Assembly (NCBI RefSeq): GCF_003591515.1
Contig: NZ_QZCG01000005.1
Coordinates: forward strand, 124,001 to 188,000
Source of the DNA: Paracoccus onubensis
Lineage (GTDB): Bacteria; Pseudomonadota; Alphaproteobacteria; Rhodobacterales; Rhodobacteraceae
Direction of reading: 5' to 3'
Length of the DNA stretch: 64,000 bases
Position 1 is the stretch's first letter. Every line of letters starts with the position of its first letter. A program made the position numbers and the translations under genes. Below, piece by piece: positions 60,958 through 64,000 of this stretch. The notes beneath the pieces are model-generated. The model was not told where the DNA came from, made no database searches, and was given only the letters and a program-made list of their open reading frames with translations.

Positions 60958-62822
60958 ATCAGACGCAAAGTATCGCTGATCTCGTAGCGGCCTTCCAGCT
61001 CCAGCCCCCAGATATGCACCGATGACAGATTGCGATAGGTATAATCGGTGGTTCCCGGCGGGTTGTAGAATTCCTCGATGAAATTGTCGTAATCGGCACT
61101 GAAGGCGGTAATGCCGAAAAATCCGCGTTCCGTTTCACGGCGCAGCCCGGCCTCGATGCTTTTGACTTTCTCGGGCTCAAGATCCGGTGCGGGGATCAGA
61201 TCGAAGAACGCGCCCGGCACGGAAGTATAAAGCTGCTGCGCGGTCGGCATCTTGAAACCTTCGCCGTAATGCCCCCAGATTTGCCAGCCGTCGCCGAAAC
61301 GGTACAATGCGCCAAGGCTTTTCAGCAGGGTTTCATCCTCGCGCATACGCGGCTCGGAACCTTCGATCACCTGATAATCGGCATTGGGCCGCGGATCCAT
61401 CCTGTATGTCGCAAAGCGCAGCCCGGGCGTGATTTCCAGCGCGCCATCCAGAAGCGATATGCTGTCCTGCACATATATATCGGCGCGGCGGATATCCGCG
61501 TTGGCAAAGTTGAAGCCACCCGCCGGCGATTCGGTTACGGCACCGGTGGTCAGATTATTGACGACATCCAGCCTGCTGTAATCGATCCTGGCGCGATCGC
61601 CGTCGAAACCCCAGGTCACGGTATGGTGCGCCGCCCCGGTCTCAAAGCGCGAGGTCGCCTGAATATCCAGTTCAAGGTAATCCTCTTCATAACTCAGATA
61701 ATCATCGGTGATAAGCTGATCGCCGGTCGCCGATGTGCTCCATTTCCGGCCGTGGCGGTCGTAACCGTTTGGCGAAAAGGCAAGCGTGGTCTTGATTTCA
61801 TCCACGAAACGGCTTTCCGGTTTCCAGATATGTTCAAGCGCAAACCGCTTGCGGTACAAATCTTTCTCGCGGTGGTAATTATGATTGACTTCGCCTGTCG
61901 GAAGGCCGGTCACCGTCGAATAGACCGGGCCCAGCGTATTGTTATATTCAACCGCCGTATCGCGCTTGAGCCACTCGACCGAGAATTCCAGCCGGTGTTC
62001 ATCGCCACGTTCCCAAACCGCCTTGCCCAGCAGCCGGGTTGCCTGAATATCCGCGGGGTTCAGCTCGCCGCATGTCGTGGCTCCGTAATCGACATTGCGC
62101 GGACAACCGTAGATCCCGCCATCGTCGCGGGCATTGGACAATTCGGCTTCATGTGCGTCGGTGCGCGATACGCCAAGCATGACCGACAGATCCTTGCCCA
62201 TCCTTTGCGCAAACGCACCGGCAATCGAGCTGCTGTTATTCAACGTGTCATGTGACATCCGGGCGGTGCCGCCGAAATCGCGGCCCTGCAGCAGATCGTC
62301 GGGATCGATCGTCTCGACCGCCACAACGCCTCCAAGCGCATCGGCACCCCACAGGACCGATGCCGGACCCTTGGCGATCTCGACCTGTCTGGTGAAACTC
62401 AGATCCAGATAATCGCGGGTGCCGTCGGTGATCCGTTCGGGAACACGGGATCCATCGACCAGCATCTGAACGCGGTTGCCGCCGACACCGCGTATGGTGA
62501 ACCCGCCAAAGGTGTTGAACGGATCCGTGGCCGAGGTCTGGCGCGAGACTTCGACGCCGGGTGTATAACGCACCAGCTTCTGCATGTCGTCCAGACCACG
62601 TTCGCCGATCTCGGTACCATCTATGATCGAAACCGAGGCCGGGACCTCATCCGGATCGGTGCCCTGCCGGTCGGCCAGCAGGGTGATGGGAGCAAGTATC
62701 ACTGGGCTCTGTTCATCCTGTCCCGCATCCACCTGTTGTGAATGAGCCTGGGAAAACGAGAGCGCAGCCATCAATGCCGTCGTCGCCCGCAACATTGCGA
62801 GCCTGCGCGGTTCAGCAGACAT
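60958..62822 (-). pseudogene. TonB-dependent haem-type receptor, 3' end replaced
   Basis: The frame begins with ATG 62822 (GGAAGGG upstream) and a signal peptide (ATTALMAALSFSQAHS). A plug domain follows (DLDDM-like GLDDMQKLVRYTPGVEV, FTIRGVGGNRVQMLVDGSRVP, ASVLWGADALGGVVAVETID), then barrel strands to LSSVHIWGLELEGRYEISDTL. The plug resembles haem/haemoglobin receptors. Near 60958 the barrel stops and the frame runs into ChaN sequence out of frame, ending at 60654, so the last barrel strands and terminal Phe are missing. The 5' part is intact, but a working receptor is unlikely. Confidence 0.78.
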
Positions 62823-63169
62823 TTCAAACCCTTCCAGTAAGCTGCGGCTTGCTGGCTCGGGCTGGCATTTCGCGGATTGCGATCCAGTTCGGTCGATCCC
62901 GGGAAATTGTCAAGTAGCCAAAAAACTTTTTTATCAGAAGACTTTATATTGTCACATACGACCAGTGCTGACAGCGGGGCCGGGCGATATCTGTCACGCG
63001 GCACCGCCGGAACGCCACAAGCAGTCGGAATATGGCCAGATGATTTCGTTCTTGCGAACAATCAGACGGCCGATGTATTGCTGATAGAAACAGTAGGAAA
63101 TCATCATGGCTCCGAAACCGGAGCCTTATCGGATCCGTCGAACCGACCTGGCGGCGTGAGGGCTTTTGA
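62823..63169. other. Divergent intergenic region between receptor and sigma factor
   Basis: This 347-bp stretch must hold the promoters of the minus-strand receptor and plus-strand sigma genes. It is AT-rich near 62915-62960 (AAAAAACTTTTTTATCAG). No convincing Fur box or sigma consensus was recognised, and no gene is supported. Confidence 0.4.
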
Positions 63170-63667
63170 TTGGCGTGGGACATTCAGACATTGTTCAGAC
63201 GCTACGCGGGTGAGTTGACCGGCTCCCTGCGGCGTGGCGGCATGTCCGACGATATGGCCTCCGACATCACGCAGGACGCTTTTCTTCGCATGATGACCGC
63301 CAAACCAGGTGGCGAGGCGCATAATCCCCGCGCCTATCTTTACCGGATCGCCCGCAATCTGGTGATCGATCACGAAAGGCGGGGCCGAACGGTCACGATA
63401 CAGCATATCGGCGATCAGGCGCTGCACCAGATCGCCGATCCCGCGCCCGGCGCCGAAACCATCATCTATGACCGGCAGCGGATCAGGATCGTCATCCGCA
63501 CATTGGCGGAACTGCCCGAGCGAACCCAGCTTGCCTTCAGATTGCACCGGCTGGACGGCCTGAGCAATGCCGAGATCGGCCAGCGCATCGGCCTCTCCAC
63601 CACCCAGACATGGATATTGATCCGCGACGCATACCGGCATATCCGGGACCGGCTGCGGGATGTCTGA
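63170..63667 (+). CDS. ECF RNA polymerase sigma factor (FecI-like)
   Basis: The 165-aa protein has region 2 (LFRRYAGELTGSLRRGG, ITQDAFLRM, AYLYRIARNLVIDHERR) and region 4 (LAELPERTQLAFRLHRLDGLSNAEIGQRIGLSTTQTW). Its start is TTG 63170; no ATG precedes region 2 in frame. FecI-type sigma factors transcribe TonB-receptor genes on a surface signal. The overlapping next gene encodes a FecR-like regulator, and receptor fragments lie divergently, so it belongs to the (now damaged) haem/siderophore locus. Confidence 0.87.
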   Translation: MAWDIQTLFRRYAGELTGSLRRGGMSDDMASDITQDAFLRMMTAKPGGEAHNPRAYLYRIARNLVIDHERRGRTVTIQHIGDQALHQIADPAPGAETIIYDRQRIRIVIRTLAELPERTQLAFRLHRLDGLSNAEIGQRIGLSTTQTWILIRDAYRHIRDRLRDV

Positions 63668-64000
63668 CATTTCTCCGCCAGCGATGTCGTCAGCGGCCCA
63701 GCCATCCGCCAGGAAACCCATGTCCGACAAGCAGGCAGAAGAAGATCGGTTGTTCGACGAGGCGCTGGAGCTGATCCTGCGTCATCGCGACGATCCATCC
63801 GCGCCCGAGCAGGCACGGCGCTGGCGGATGATCAGCCCGGCGCATGAGGCGGCATGGGCGGAAGCGGCAGCGATCCACGGCATGACCGGGCAGGCATTGT
63901 CGGACCGGCACCGGCCCGAAGCCAGTCGTCATATCGGCCGCCGCGCGCTGCTTTTGGGCGGGTTGGCCGCTGGCGGCGCGCTGACCCTGCCTGGGCTGGT
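63660..64000 (+). CDS. FecR-like sigma regulator, 3' end outside window
   Basis: This partial gene starts at ATG 63660, overlapping the sigma stop by 8 bp. The visible 113 residues include the DUF4880 N-terminal domain (LFDEALELILRHRDDPSAPE, RRWRMISPAHEAAWAEAAA) and the start of a membrane helix (RALLLGGLAAGGALTLPG). FecR proteins span the inner membrane and pass the TonB-receptor signal to the FecI-type sigma factor. Gene order sigma-FecR is standard. Confidence 0.85.
   Translation, partial: MSDISPPAMSSAAQPSARKPMSDKQAEEDRLFDEALELILRHRDDPSAPEQARRWRMISPAHEAAWAEAAAIHGMTGQALSDRHRPEASRHIGRRALLLGGLAAGGALTLPGL

Noticed and set aside
1..64000. CRISPR array, tRNA, rRNA or phage genes
   Set aside because: No regularly spaced direct repeats, no tRNA cloverleaf or rRNA segment, and no phage structural or integrase gene was recognised.

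Overview
The window is high-GC DNA with dense, same-strand, ATGA-coupled operons. Gene content and style (FadE/thiolase/FadJ operon, IclR/GntR/TetR-controlled catabolic islands, an intergenic palindromic repeat next to a CCAAATACCTTGG-like stretch) fit an alphaproteobacterium of the Rhodobacterales, probably Paracoccus-like. This assignment rests on style and content, not on a database match.

Layout. 1-3.4 kb: 5'-truncated AcoR-type regulator and a flavin monooxygenase with an N-terminal NTF2-like domain. 3.5-6.8 kb: M20 amidohydrolase, divergent IclR regulator, then a GntR regulator. 7.4-28.2 kb: the centrepiece, a collinear cluster for a ribosomally made, post-translationally modified peptide. 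It has a 64-aa precursor with a Cys/Ser/Gly core, a ThiS/MoaD-like sulfur carrier, an E1-like/rhodanese activator, an ABC-2 exporter, a SpaB_C protein, an azoline-type YcaO with its leader-binding partner, a tandem SagB-like dehydrogenase, a PqqD-M50 membrane protease, a LanB N-domain protein, a LolCDE/MacB-like exporter with HlyD adaptor, a second YcaO with TfuA, and an exported alpha/beta hydrolase. 28.6-35 kb: Rrf2-oxidoreductase-methyltransferase operon, small lipoproteins, DinB, MFS and DUF899 proteins. 35.3-44.7 kb: catabolic island (oxoprolinase-like enzyme, MDR oxidoreductase, hotdog thioesterase, truncated LivH, hydrolase, acyl-CoA synthetase, GntR) with three copies of one palindromic operator. 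44.7-48.3 kb: TetR, P450, ferredoxin, ferredoxin reductase. 48.5-52 kb: membrane and secreted proteins, a GluR0-like channel operon and a decayed CocE-type hydrolase. 52-59.5 kb: four-gene beta-oxidation operon. 59.6-64 kb: scrambled iron-uptake locus (fragments of two TonB receptors and a ChaN-like protein) and an ECF sigma/FecR pair cut by the window end.

How the RiPP genes probably work together. The leader recruits the cyclodehydratase (leader-binding protein plus first YcaO) to form azolines, which the SagB-like protein oxidises to azoles. The LanB N-domain and SpaB_C proteins dehydrate Ser/Thr. The second YcaO with TfuA is predicted to install a thioamide, and the adjacent sulfur carrier plus E1/rhodanese are the natural candidates for its sulfur supply. 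The PqqD-M50 protease is a candidate leader peptidase, and two exporters are encoded. Having sulfur-carrier chemistry, azole chemistry, dehydration and YcaO-TfuA together in one proteobacterial operon is the strongest candidate for an undescribed system here.
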